Shown: positions 11,524 through 22,391 of the stretch, in pieces
Layout: the number at the start of each line of letters is the position of its first letter
Numbering within the stretch: the stretch's first letter is position 1
From: Liquidambar formosana
Lineage: Eukaryota > Streptophyta > Magnoliopsida > Saxifragales > Altingiaceae
DNA: 64,000 bases
Direction: 5' to 3'
NCBI GenBank assembly: GCA_039720395.1
Contig: CM077824.1
Span: 18,623,046-18,687,045 of the forward strand
Position numbers and translations under genes: made by a program
The notes under the pieces: model-generated
The model's input: the letters and a program-made list of their open reading frames with translations, nothing else
Database searches by the model: none
What the model was told of the DNA's origin: nothing

Positions 11524-12350
11524 ACATACACATATAAAATGTTAAAAGAGCATAATGGTTATTATGAAATGGTAGATGGTGGATCCCCTCTTTTGGGGAT
11601 TAAAGTCCATTACTACCATTTTGAATAGAATTAGGGGGGAAATATGCCAAAATTCCATTTTAAGAAAATCATCAAGCCAGCAGTCACAATTGTGTTTTTC
11701 TATAGGCCCAAGTCCATATTAAAGCACAAACGGTAACGTTTCAAGAAAACGTCAGTTGATCCTTTTTTGAAAATTTCAACCTTGCTCATCTCAACTGATA
11801 TGCCCCCTCCCCCCCCCCCTCCCCAAACTAAAATTTTTGCTATGATTTTTTCCCTTTTTTCTCCCATGTTTTCCGATATAAATAATAGTTTTCCTAATAT
11901 ATTGTAAATCAACAAATTTTGCCATTTTTCTGTGATTTTTTGCCATATCAATGTGTTCCTTTTTCTCTCCCATGTCTTTTGATGCAAATATCGGTTTCCT
12001 TTATTGTAAATCAATGGATTTTATTGTAGAATAGTTACATTATATCACAATTATGAAACTATTTGCTCGGATATGCAATGTAATACCTTAACAAACAAAA
12101 GAATATAATATCCTAGTCTAAATGTGATAATAATCAAATTTGATAAATAATTATTATAGATTTACAACATGAAAATCTTCAATTCATACAATTATATGCT
12201 TAGAATGTTACATTCTCAAATAGCTATGTGCTAGCTTAAACGGTTACATGAATAGAAATAGAGCAAGTGGGGAAAATAGTTTCAATCCCATGTGTAACTG
12301 ATTCGTTCTTAAGCACCGTGCAATGCACAAACTGTAAGGAACAAATTGTT
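10948..12350. other. Intergenic DNA with simple repeats, no gene
   Basis: Contains a (TA)n run of about 65 bp at 11457-11521, a C-rich run at about 11802-11824, and an imperfect ~110 bp tandem duplication at about 11835-12015 (both halves contain TTTCTCCCATGT and TTGTAAATCAA). No coding segment recognised. Confidence 0.55.
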
Positions 12351-14869
12351 TGTAATGCCCGTGTCATTTAATTAGTATAATCTCACCTTTAATGCATGAT
12401 TTGCATGTACATTAGTTGATTTGTTGGGTATTGTCACGCATAGGTATTGCATGTGTATGATGTTGTTGTGTTTGCGATTTCACATTTTTAGACTGCTAAA
12501 ATTTGGCTAAGTGTTGGGAAAAAATGGATTTTCGTAAAACTTCGTTTTTAAAGATAATTTTTAGCGGTAATGGAAGTTTATAATATTATAAGACATTTAT
12601 GATTTGTTGGGTATTGTCACGCATAGGTATTGCATGTGTATGATGTTGTTGTGTTTGCGATTTCACATTTTTAGACTGCTAAAATTTGGCTAAGTGTTGG
12701 GAAAAAATGGATTTTCGTAAAACATCGTTTTTAAAGATAATTTTTAGCGGTAATGGAAGTTTATAATATTATAAGACATTTATGATTTTATGGGATTTTA
12801 TTACCACGATTCGATCGGTTTTCTCGTATGTTTGTTTTTGAAAAATCTGTCGGGAGTTGGATTTTGTACTAAAACTTGAAAATGAGATTTTGATATACTT
12901 GGAATTTGATTTTTCTGATATTTTATTTGGATTCAAATGGGAGGTTATTTGCTTATTTTCATTAAATAACTTAAAGTAATCTTCTCCATTCTTCTTTTTA
13001 CTTAAATATTTTTAATGAAAATAAGGTAATGGTCTATGCTGTAGAGGTTTATGCTACAAAAATAAAGTAGTGGTCTATGCTGTAGAGGTTTAGACTCATT
13101 AGCATTTGTTATTGGGCATTTCTGGCATGGGCAAGGCCGATCAATCGGAGGTGCTATGAATAAGGCAATTAGATTCTACCATGGTCTGATCGATCGGGCC
13201 TCAGACCCCGATCGATCGGGCATCGCAGATTTTGCAAATTTTTTTAATGTGCGTCAAAAGACGCATGTGCTCCTCACCCCTTTTAAAACCCTCATCCCAT
13301 GACTTTTACACCCCATTTTCAACATTTTACACCAAGGGAGCTTGAGAGAAAGGAGAGAAAGGGAGTGTTTAGAGAGAGAAAATCACATTTTTCTCTTGCA
13401 TGCTTGGGTTTTTTACTATCTCACCTCATTTCAACGCTTGGATTCGTGTTCTAGGGGCTAGATCTGAAGATCTACACGTGTTTGGAGAGGATTCAAGCTT
13501 GATTTGTGGAGTATGGAGTTTGTTCTTGCATTCTAGGCTCAGATCCAACCTTCCCAACACATTTTCTCTACGTTTGGTGCAACTTATTTGAGGTAGGTGT
13601 AATTTTCATGTGTTTTAACCATAGGGATGATAATGGGTAAGATTATAAGCTCCTATATGTTGAATAAAAATGTATATTAGTGTTATTTATGAGTTTACGT
13701 GATTTTTGGGTGTATTATCATGTATATTTTGTAATGCATGTACTGAGGAGTCTAGTTTACATAACCCTATATTTAGGAATATTACATTTGGGAGTATATG
13801 GGTTGATATACTTGTTATATTTTGGATTGTTTTGATTGTATATGCTATGTAAATTCTTATTAGTCTATATTTTACATGTTTTACATAACCCCACATGTTA
13901 TATAATTATGGAATAATTATATATTATTGAGTTCTGGAATAACTGACACGTGTATGGGTTTTTATGCTTTTCATGATATTCATTGGCATAAAATGCATGA
14001 AATGGATTTAATTAATTACTTAGTAAAAGTATATTAAAGGGTCATTGGATGTGGACTACTAGCGGTCAAAAGACTTAGCGGTATTTTCCGTTCCTTTGGT
14101 CCTAAGTACTTTCTAGTTCCAGGTAGGAACCCTTGTATTCCCAAATCTAAGGCTACTTTTCGGTTCCAAGTAGGAACCCTTGTGTTGTCCTCTTGGAGGT
14201 GGGTTTAAATCTTCCGTTTCCGCGCGAAAACTCTTGCGGGAGTGGTCGATAATTATGGAATATGTTAAATGGACATGAGTCGCATATCATTCATAACATT
14301 ACATGCGTTTCATTATATTTTAAGCATGATTTAAATTGGTTATATCATCATGATTTGGTTATTTCTATATGAAAATTATATCTACTAAGTTTTATACTCA
14401 CTCCTATATTTTATAAACCCTTTTCAGATGATTTCATAGCCGGGGAGACCTCGCCTTGAGGTGTTATGCTTTGATTGGAACTAGCTAATTGTCAGATCAT
14501 TTTGGAACATTATTATGATCTTGAACAATTTTGATATCATAGTTATGTATTAACTAAAACACTTTTGTATTTGGCCAATGGGCACTAGACATGTAATAAC
14601 TTCTGATTTGTAATATTTTAATTTCGTAGGTCTCCTTATATGGTTTATTTCGCATGTGATGATACCAATGATGGTTAACAGGGAATTTTATTACTATTTT
14701 ATACAGGTTTTTATTATGGTATGTTTTATTTACGAATGGGTCATGCCGAAATTTTTATTGAAATTACAGGTTTTCTAACACGTGCTATGCACGTTCCTCC
14801 TAAATGATTTTCTTAATTAAACTGGATTTATTAATATTGATCACGGCTTAATTAATTTGGGTCGTGACA
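12351..14869. mobile_element. Solo LTR of a large Ty3/gypsy-type element
   Basis: The segment starts TGTAATGCCCGTGTC and ends GGGTCGTGACA, the TG...CA ends seen in LTRs of plant Tekay/Del-like Ty3 elements. It is flanked by the 5-bp direct repeat TTGTT at 12346-12350 and 14870-14874. There is no second LTR, primer site or protein-coding domain, so it is best read as a solo LTR of 2,519 bp left by LTR-LTR recombination. It carries an internal tandem duplication (12418-12783) and a GATCGATCGG-rich patch at about 13180-13225. Family assignment rests on end sequences only. Confidence 0.8.
12418..12783. repeat. 183-bp tandem duplication inside the solo LTR
   Basis: The unit beginning GATTTGTTGGGTATTGTCAC at 12418 is repeated from 12601. 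By eye the copies differ at one base (AAAACTTCG versus AAAACATCG near 12540 and 12723), so the duplication is recent relative to the surrounding DNA. Confidence 0.95.
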
Positions 14870-14874
14870 TTGTT

Positions 14875-15568
14875 CTCGTTAGTTTTTGTTATTAGTCTCA
14901 TGTGTCCGGCAACTTATGTTTTCTTGCGTTTTTTTTTTTTTTTTTTTTGGAAATGGAATCCTTAGAATAGGATTTTTCCAATTTCGTTGCAATTTTTTCT
15001 CACCAATCGTGGTTCTAATACCACTTCTCCTTTTCTTCTAAAAAGAAAAGAAAAAACAAAAAAATAAACCCTACAACAATGAACGTGGAGCAAGATGTTA
15101 GAGCACTTATTTGCGATAATAGAGGTGATAGTTATGGGAGAGGAATATGGAGCAATTTTTGGGCAAGATTTTCTCTAGAAATTTTGGGACGATCACAATA
15201 TAGTGTTTACTGTTTACAATGCCATGTCAATTCATGTCAAGGCAATTTTGTCTCGCAATATTGTAGTGTTCTTTACGCTGTAATTGTTTTTAAGTTGGAC
15301 TTCTGTTAACATAAGTCTCAAAATTAGGACTTGTGGCCAATCACCTTCGAATAAGAGAGATTTGATCATTTATTTGAAATTACTTTTATTTTGACCCACT
15401 TTTTCATTATTCTCCTATCAAGAATTCTTAATGTTTTGAATATACTATTTTACTCTTTAAAGTTAAAATTAATTGAAACGAGTGTTCCAAAAATATCCCT
15501 GGTCCCTTCCACTGAGGCCTCTTGCTTTCAGATACACCTTCTCCTTAGTTCTTTTCTTTTTTCTTTTT
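14875..15568. other. Intergenic DNA, no recognisable gene
   Basis: Contains a T-run at about 14931-14948. A short open frame at 15079-15309 starting MNVEQDVRAL has no recognisable family and no supporting signals; I do not call it a gene. Confidence 0.5.
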
Positions 15569-17070
15569 GGGAAAAATTACAGATTGCCCCCCTCATCTTG
15601 AGCAGAAATCACTTTTCACCCCTCATCTTTAAAATCGAACAAATAACCCCCTAAAGTTTCAAAAATATTCACTTTACACCCTTCCATCGGTTCAACGTTA
15701 TGATTTTAACAGAAAAAGTCACGTGTGTTGCACGTGACCAACATACTTCACAAATAAGACCAAAATACCCTTATCATTACCCATCGCCACCGTCACTTGT
15801 TTTAGCCCCCACGAAAACCCCAACTTCGATTCCTTCTCCGATGAAACCATCCCTCTACTTTTCCAAAAGTTCAAGTTCAGAAAGGATCGAACCCGCTGCG
15901 CTGAGAAAAGCAATTCCTGATTCTTTCTTGTCAAATTCTCTCTCCTCCGCGGAACTATAGCTGGCTCAATCAAGTGCTCGTCAATCTCGGTGAAGACAGG
16001 CCTCTATCCCCTTCATCTCTAAGATTCAAACCAAGAAAAATATTTTCAACTGATCTACGAGCATACCACAACCATGGAGGTAGTAGATCTCAAAAAACAA
16101 CAAAAACAGAAATGGAAAAAAAAAAAATCGAAGCATAAAGGAAAAAGCAGCAACGACGGACGGGCTAGCACTCACGCCGGCAAAGCGTTGACCCACCGCC
16201 TTCCCCACTACCACTCCTCGCTGTCGAACCCAGTTCCGTCGAACCCCCAACACCCAGTTACTCCGCCACCTAACCCCCTTCCTCATTTGACCAAGACCCC
16301 ATTTTCATTAAACCCAAAACCCAGATCAGTGAACCAAAACCCCCTTTTGTTGTCGACGACTCTCTCATCCTCAGATCTGGTGATCGCTGTGTAGAGTGGA
16401 GATAGGGTCAAAACTCGGCAAGTGGTTCAGAGAGCTAGCCCTATGCCCCCAAGTCACCACGATCAACGGCTTCCCATCGATTTGCAATTGAGATGTGTTC
16501 AGATCTCGTTCTAAGAACGTGGTTTTAAAACTCACAAGAGAGAGATATATAGAGAAAGGGAGAGAGAGGGGTGAGATTCAATTAGGAAAAAAAAAGAAGG
16601 CAGAAGAGGGGTTCGCCGCAAGCTTACGGCACCGGCTATGGCGATTAGCTGCAGATAAGACCAACCGATGGTGGAGCAGCTGCAGAGGACACGGTAGACG
16701 TGGTGACGTCAATGGTGGTGGTTTGAGCTTCATGGTTGGGTGGTGTTAGGGTTTGGAGGTGACGAGTTGCCATTGCAACTCCGGCGAGTTTTTTGTGGGA
16801 GTACTCCAATCGCCTGTCCATGTAAGGATCTAGAAGCTTCTCAAGGAAGCTTTATCCAACTTGTTTGTGTAAAATATAGTGAGGGTAAGGATGTAATTTT
16901 GCATCTTTAGATGAAAATGTCTTAAGGATATAATAGTCATTTGACGGATTCCGATAACGGCGTAAGTCCAAATAAGATTTTTGAAATTTCAAGAGGTTAT
17001 TTGTCCGATTTTGAAGATGGGGGATGAAAAGTGATTTCCACTCAAAGATGAGGGGATAAATAATTTTCCC
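15569..17070. mobile_element. TIR DNA transposon with ~110-bp inverted ends, Mutator-like
   Basis: The left end (GGGAAAAATTACAGATTGCC, then CCCCTCATCTTGAGCAGAAA) is matched in inverse at the right end up to GGGATAAATAATTTTCCC at 17053-17070; similarity runs about 110 bp inward, including the AAATCACTTTTCA and CAAATAACC blocks. The 1.5 kb interior is much more GC-rich than its surroundings and holds proline-rich open frames (for example 16074-16394) but no transposase motif. Such a GC-rich, gene-like interior can be captured host DNA (a Pack-MULE), unproven here. Flanks are T-rich, so a 9-bp duplication cannot be verified. The element ends only ~200 bp upstream of the F-box A start codon. Confidence 0.7.
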
Positions 17071-17268
17071 TTTTTTTTTTTTTTTTTTTTTTTCACCCTA
17101 TCCTCATTTTTTACTCGCCAAAAACCCTAACACTCTTTTTCGCGGCTCACCAAAAACCCATTTTCAAAGACACGGAGGAAAGCCATGAAAGGTTAGAAAA
17201 TCCACCACCACACCCATCCAGCAAAGAAGCAAGTAGAGATCGACGACGACAACAGCAAGAAGGAGAAA
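17071..17268 (+). promoter_or_regulatory. Proximal promoter and 5' UTR of F-box gene A
   Basis: From about 17100 to the ATG the sequence matches the regions just upstream of paralogues B (about 37250-37387) and C (about 41395-41514): a block with TTTTCAAAGA, then AAGCCATGAAAGG, then CAAGTAGAGATCGACGACGA. Conservation in all three copies marks it as ancestral promoter/5' UTR. A T-run at 17071-17093 separates it from the upstream transposon. Confidence 0.6.
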
Positions 17269-17649
17269 ATGGCCAGTGACTCCACTACCATAATGGATCT
17301 CCCAAGCTTCATCCTCACGAATATTCTCTCAGAACTCCCAACACAGACCATCTTCAATTGCAGGTGCGTCTGTAAAACTTGGCTCAACCTACTCTCCGAT
17401 CCCCATTTTGCCAAACTGCACTTCGCACGAGCACCCGTCGAGCTCATGCTTCGAACTAAAGACCGCGAACGCGTCTCAAGAACCCTCTTCTTGGTCGATC
17501 TCAATGGCGACACCAGTCGTAATGGTAATGGCGAGATGAAGCTCGATACCAAATTTATCCTCCCAAAACGCAATGCCAAAGCCAATATCAAGCCCGCAAA
17601 ATCTAAAAAATATAAGTTTACAGAGCGTGAATTCGATATAGGGAATTCG

Positions 17650-19237
17650 GGCTCTTTTCCCTAAATGGTGAGTTTTTTAGATTTTATTCCAACTTTGGTG
17701 TGATTTTTAACTTTATTCCTAGACAGCGATAAATCGTGGTTGCTAACCACGATTTTATTAAAATCGTGGTTAGCAACCACGATTTCAGGTTGGATATACA
17801 AATTCGTATTTTTATTGCTCATATCAGTATAAAAAAATTTATACGATAAAATCGTGGTTGCTAGCCACGATTTTGGATTGAAATCGTGGCTAGCAACCAC
17901 GATTCTATGTTAAAAACCATCCCTCTATATAATGTAAAAAGAGCAGCACTTTTCATAAAAAAATTCTCCACCTCTCTCGGCTCTCGCGATTTAGGGCAGA
18001 GATACCCACCTCGTCCTCCGCCGGCGTTGATCCTCGTCCCCCGCCGGCGTTGATCCTCGTCCCCCGCCGGCGTTGATCCTCGTCCTCCGCCCACATCCTT
18101 CATCGTCCTCCGCCGGCTGGATGGCTGAGATCTCAAGGGAGGTATGGAAGAAGGTGTCGGTGGTGTGCGCTCGCCGGTGAAAGGAGGGGATTTGTGGATG
18201 GCTGAGATCTCAAGGGGTTTTCAAAACCAGGAAAAAAATAAAAATAAAAAATTCTCCATACCTCCTCATCGGTGGTGTATGCTTGCCGGTGAAAGGGGGG
18301 GTTTGTGTTCTCGCCTGTGAAATGGGGGGTTGTGTTCTTGCCTGTGAAATGGGGGGGTTTGTGTTCTCGCCTGTGAAATGGGGGTTTGTGTTCTCGCCTG
18401 TGAAATGGGGGGTCAGATCCATTCGTATGGGAGGTCAGATCCATTCGTCGCGAAAAAATTCACCATACCTCCTTGTCGGTGGTGTGTGCTTGCCGGTGAA
18501 AGGGAGGGTCAAGTCCATTCTCCTCGTCGGTGGTGTGTGCTCGCCGGTGAAATGGGGGGTCAGATCCATTCGTGAAAAAATTCACCATACCTCCTTGTCG
18601 GTGGTGTGCTTGCCGGTGAAAGGGGGGGGTCAAGTCCATTCTCCTCGTGGTGGTGTGTGCTCGCCGATGAAATGTGGGGTCAGATCCGTTCGCGAGTCAC
18701 TCCTTGGTAAACCCCCTTTTCCCTTCTTTACCCATTTTTCCCGCTGTCATGCCATAGCTCGACGATTGCAGTGCGACCAAACGCCGGCAAAAAACACAAA
18801 CTAAAAATATAAAAAATTCAGATCTACTCCTCTCTCCCTAAGCGGCGGGAGTGAGGTTACTTGGCCGGCGGGAAGGTGGCGGAGAGTCTCTGCATTTTGG
18901 GGAAACCTGCAGTTGCCAACACTCAGCGTTTTGGAACTGTTTTGGGGGAACCTTCATACAAATGTGCAAATCTCAAATCTCAGGCTGAACAAAATGAAGG
19001 CTTTTACTTCTAAAAGTCGTGGCTAGCAACCACGATTTTATGGTATAAATTTTTTTATATTGATACGGGCAATAAAAATACGAATTTGTATATCCAACCT
19101 GAAATCGTGGTTGCTAACCACGATTTTAATAAAATCGTGGTTAGCAACCACGATTTATCGCTGTCTCGGAATAAAGTTAAAAATCACACCAAAGTTGGAA
19201 TAAAATCTAAAAATCTTACCATTTAGGGAAAAGAGCC
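17650..19237. mobile_element. Mutator-like element (non-autonomous) in F-box A
   Basis: A perfect 9-bp target duplication GGGAATTCG (17641-17649 and 19238-19246) flanks 1,588 bp whose ends are inverted copies for about 228 bp (17650-17878 and 19012-19237, start GGCTCTTTTCCCTAAATGGT) with only a handful of mismatches. Nine-bp duplication and long TIRs are hallmarks of the Mutator superfamily. The TIRs carry nested palindromes built on AATCGTGGTTGCTAACCACG. The interior is GC-rich with minisatellites (three and a half 23-bp units at 18010-18091; four ~33-bp units at 18290-18415) and shows no transposase. High TIR identity argues for a recent insertion. Confidence 0.93.
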
Positions 19238-20452
19238 GGGAATTCGTGCAATGGCTTGCTCTGTTTGTGCAAACCCTCCACCGATAACCCTTCTGTCGTG
19301 TGCAATCCGATCACGGGCGAGTATATAACCATTCCGAAGCTTGAGAAGGCTAAGAATGGAAGAAGTGTCGTTGCATCTGGCTTTGGCTTCAGTCCGAGGA
19401 CTAACCAGTACAAGATTGTACGGATGGTATATAGGAAGGTTGAGGACGATATTTCAATTTCTAGGATGGGAGAGGACCATATTGTTCTTTGTAGGATGGC
19501 TGAGGTATACACACTTGGCACGGCGTCCTGGAGATGCATTGGGTATGCTCCTCACTCACCAAACGGGTCAGTGTTGCCTACCTTTTTGAACGGAGCAATT
19601 CATTGGTCTTGTGATAAAAGCGATAGTTCTGATTTCATAATTGCTTTTGATTTTGACAATGAGGAATTCTATGTTGTTCCACCGCCTATTCATTTTGGCA
19701 AGAAGCAGAAAAGGGAAATTTACAGGAGGCCCATTGGAGTATTACTTGGTTGCCTTTGTTTAACTGATGCGCCTTCTTATGGTGATCATTTGGACATATG
19801 GGTGATGAAGGATTATGCTGTCCAAGAATCTTGGACTAAAGAGTTTGTTATTCCCCTGTATAGTGGCAGCCTCTTTCATCCAATAAAATACTTGACCAAC
19901 GGTGATATATTGATGGTCTATGCTGAACAGGCGCTGGTATCTTATAATTATGCCAAAAAGCGTTTAAGATATCTTGATATTCGTGGTGTTGACTCGAAGT
20001 ATGAAGCAATTGTCCATACTCCAAACCTTGTTTCGCTTAAAGATATTATGATGGGAGACAATCTGGAGGTGCAAAATGTCAGGTCGAGGTAAACTTCTGC
20101 AATTTTAAGATTCAATTAGATGGTGCCCTCTAATCAACTAAATTTATATAGTTGTTTATATTCTCGAACTATTAACATCTTTGGTTTTTGATTATTCTGT
20201 TAGCATTAAAATCAACTGTCGCATTTGAATTTCTGACTTGTTCTAGTCTCCCACAAACACACCTGGAATTTCTAACATAAAAAATTATTTGTCTCTTTCT
20301 ATTCTCTGCATATTTATTGTAAAGAATTTATTACATGTCTTGGTGGCAAGGCACCTAAGACTTAGCTCCTAGAATGTGCCTCGGAATCAAAATAATTCTC
20401 CTGTTAGATTATTTATTGTGTATCGTGATGATAAAACACACAAGAAAGTTAA

Positions 20453-20630
20453 CCCCATGGGTAGCTCAGTTGGCAAGGGATCCCGCCTCAAGAAACGGAG
20501 GTCCTGAGTTCGATTCTTGCTAAACCCTTTGGGGCTACCCATACAAGGTTCCGTGGTTCTCATGGGCCTTGGACTTACGTGGTCCATGGGCCCAGGGTAT
20601 GCCCAAAGGGCTTCCTCGCTATAAAAAAAA
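20453..20630 (+). mobile_element. tRNA-derived SINE with ~20-bp target duplication
   Basis: Internal RNA polymerase III promoter boxes are visible: A box TAGCTCAGTTGG (20462-20473) and B box GAGTTCGATTC (20506-20516). An unrelated ~100 bp body and an A-run (20623-20630) follow. A 20-bp direct repeat starting AAAACACACAAG occurs at 20433-20452 and 20627-20646. The matching intron positions of B (~39015) and C (~43030) have a single copy of the target and no SINE, proving an insertion after the gene duplication. It is not a tRNA gene: there is no acceptor-stem partner at 3'. Confidence 0.9.
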
Positions 20631-22169
20631 CACACAAGAAAGTTAATTTGCTTTATTCTATTCTAGCAATGATAAAGTTTTGCCTTACATTGAAGTTGGT
20701 TTTGGATATATCTTCCAGTTTCTAAAAAAAAATTTCATTTGATTTGCTTCATCATTGGTTATTCGTTTGAAGTTTATGATCCATCCTTTGGAGTTGATAA
20801 TGTCCCATTATAAATTTGATTTTGTCTTGTAGTTGCTATGAGTCTTATATATTTGTTAACTATTTAGTTAATGTGGTCTTGATGCCATAAATAGATACTT
20901 TAGAATAAGTGTCTTTGACGTAGTGCTTGTTCATATTGAGGATCAATCTAGGTTTTTTTTTTTTTTTGGGTGGAAAAATATGCTTATATTTTATGAAAAA
21001 GATGAGTTAAACTAGATAACGGGTCTTTTTTTTTTTTGGCCAGTGGGTTGTTTACATAGCTAAGATAGCTACTTTGCCACTCCCTAATTGACAAAGTTGA
21101 TATTAACTTTGAACCCCACAACCACCAGTCAATGCCCCAATAAAGAATAAATGTATTTTTTTCCTTGGGAAGAAAGAGATTTTCTTCTCAATTAATTAAT
21201 TAGTTTAAAAAAAAAATTAATGGCATAGTAAGAAAAAGGCACAATTAATTGGTGACATATCATTTCTAGCTCTAAAGACAAGATATTCTTTGTGGGTTTT
21301 TGGGAATTTGGAAGGTGATGCTGGTTGCAAGATTTGATTCTGAATATTTAAAAAACAAAATTGTATTTAATAGGTTGAGGACAACTAACATATAGTCGCC
21401 GTAAACTCACAAACCAGTTGCAATGTTTGATTTTGAATAAAAATAAAAAAGTGTGGTTTTTACGTTGAGCACAACTAACCTTTTGTCACAATAAACTCAC
21501 AAACCAGTGGTGCCACTCCTTTGTATATTTAATCTTTAGGATTGTAGAAAACCCTGATTATATAATCAAGGTTTCAATGAGATGGATATTGTTCCAGTTT
21601 CTCATTTTTGGTAGCTGTACCTTTCCATTTGTTGTATATTTCATATGGTTCGATGTTTTGAATTTGGTTAACCACTTACCTTTTTTGATTTTGCTACTCC
21701 TAATGCTATTACAGCTCATCATTTCTGCATTCACTTAGATGTATACCTTATTTGGGAATATACTATATTGTGGTCCACAATACCAAGGTTTGGCATCTTA
21801 CATATCATGTATTTCTGTTAGTTAGTTCTGTTATTATGTTCATTCTAATGGTGCAATATTCTCTCTCTCTTCCATTCCATGCACTTGTACTAGTAACCAT
21901 ATCTCATTTATATATATCTAGAGAAAAAATTGAGAAGGTGAGAAACTATATGCATAGTGTTTGGCTGAGGTCATAAAGTCTTCAAGAATCTCTAAGGCTA
22001 GGAGATGTAATTCGTTGTGCATTGCTTATCTTGCTCTGTCAGAAGGCATTAACCAGCTTATCTTGCTCTCTCAGAAGGTATTAATCGGGGCAAACCAAAA
22101 GGCTTAGGTTGGGAATTTGTTAGTTGTAACTATTTTGGTGAAATCCTTGTTTGGATTATTTCATGAATA

Positions 22170-22391
22170 GTTGATGTGGATTTCCTATCAAGGGAGGGGG
22201 TTAGATTAAGGCACTTCTTTTTCACTTTTTATTTTCCTTTTGTGTGGGTAGCATGTTGTGACAAGATTTCAATGATGGATCATCTTATATCTAGAAGGTG
22301 GACTTTCTGCAATAGGTGCATGATGTACAAGACAAATGCAGAGTGTGTCAACCAGTTGCTACTTCGATGTCTGTTTGCTTTTGAAGTTTGA
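22170..22391 (+). pseudogene. LINE zf-RVT remnant in intron A
   Basis: The frame beginning VDFLSREGVRLRHFFF and ending NQLLLRCLFAFEV keeps the zf-RVT pattern: MMDHLISRRW, then FCNRCMMYKTNAE, then LLLRC. A related, less complete copy lies at 44514-44708 in intron C, so this remnant predates the duplication. Just upstream, 22030-22090, a ~33-bp tandem repeat (CTTATCTTGCTCT...) is present. Confidence 0.65.

Noticed and set aside
11700..12014. 104-codon minus-strand open frame
   Set aside because: It covers a C-run and an imperfect tandem duplication, and its content (GGGGGGG and repeated MGEK) reflects low complexity.
15079..15309. 76-codon open frame starting MNVEQDVRAL
   Set aside because: No recognisable family, no promoter or splice support, and length is expected by chance.
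16026..16394. Proline- and lysine-rich open frames on both strands
   Set aside because: They lie inside a TIR transposon, overlap on opposite strands and match no family known to me; captured coding DNA is possible but unproven.
18283..18804. 173-codon open frame with repeated VFSPVKWG
   Set aside because: It translates the minisatellite inside the MULE; no start context or family.
20457..20530. Sequence resembling a tRNA gene (A and B boxes)
   Set aside because: No 3' acceptor strand pairs with the 5' end, the body continues unrelated for ~100 bp to an A-run, and a 20-bp target duplication flanks it; this is a SINE.
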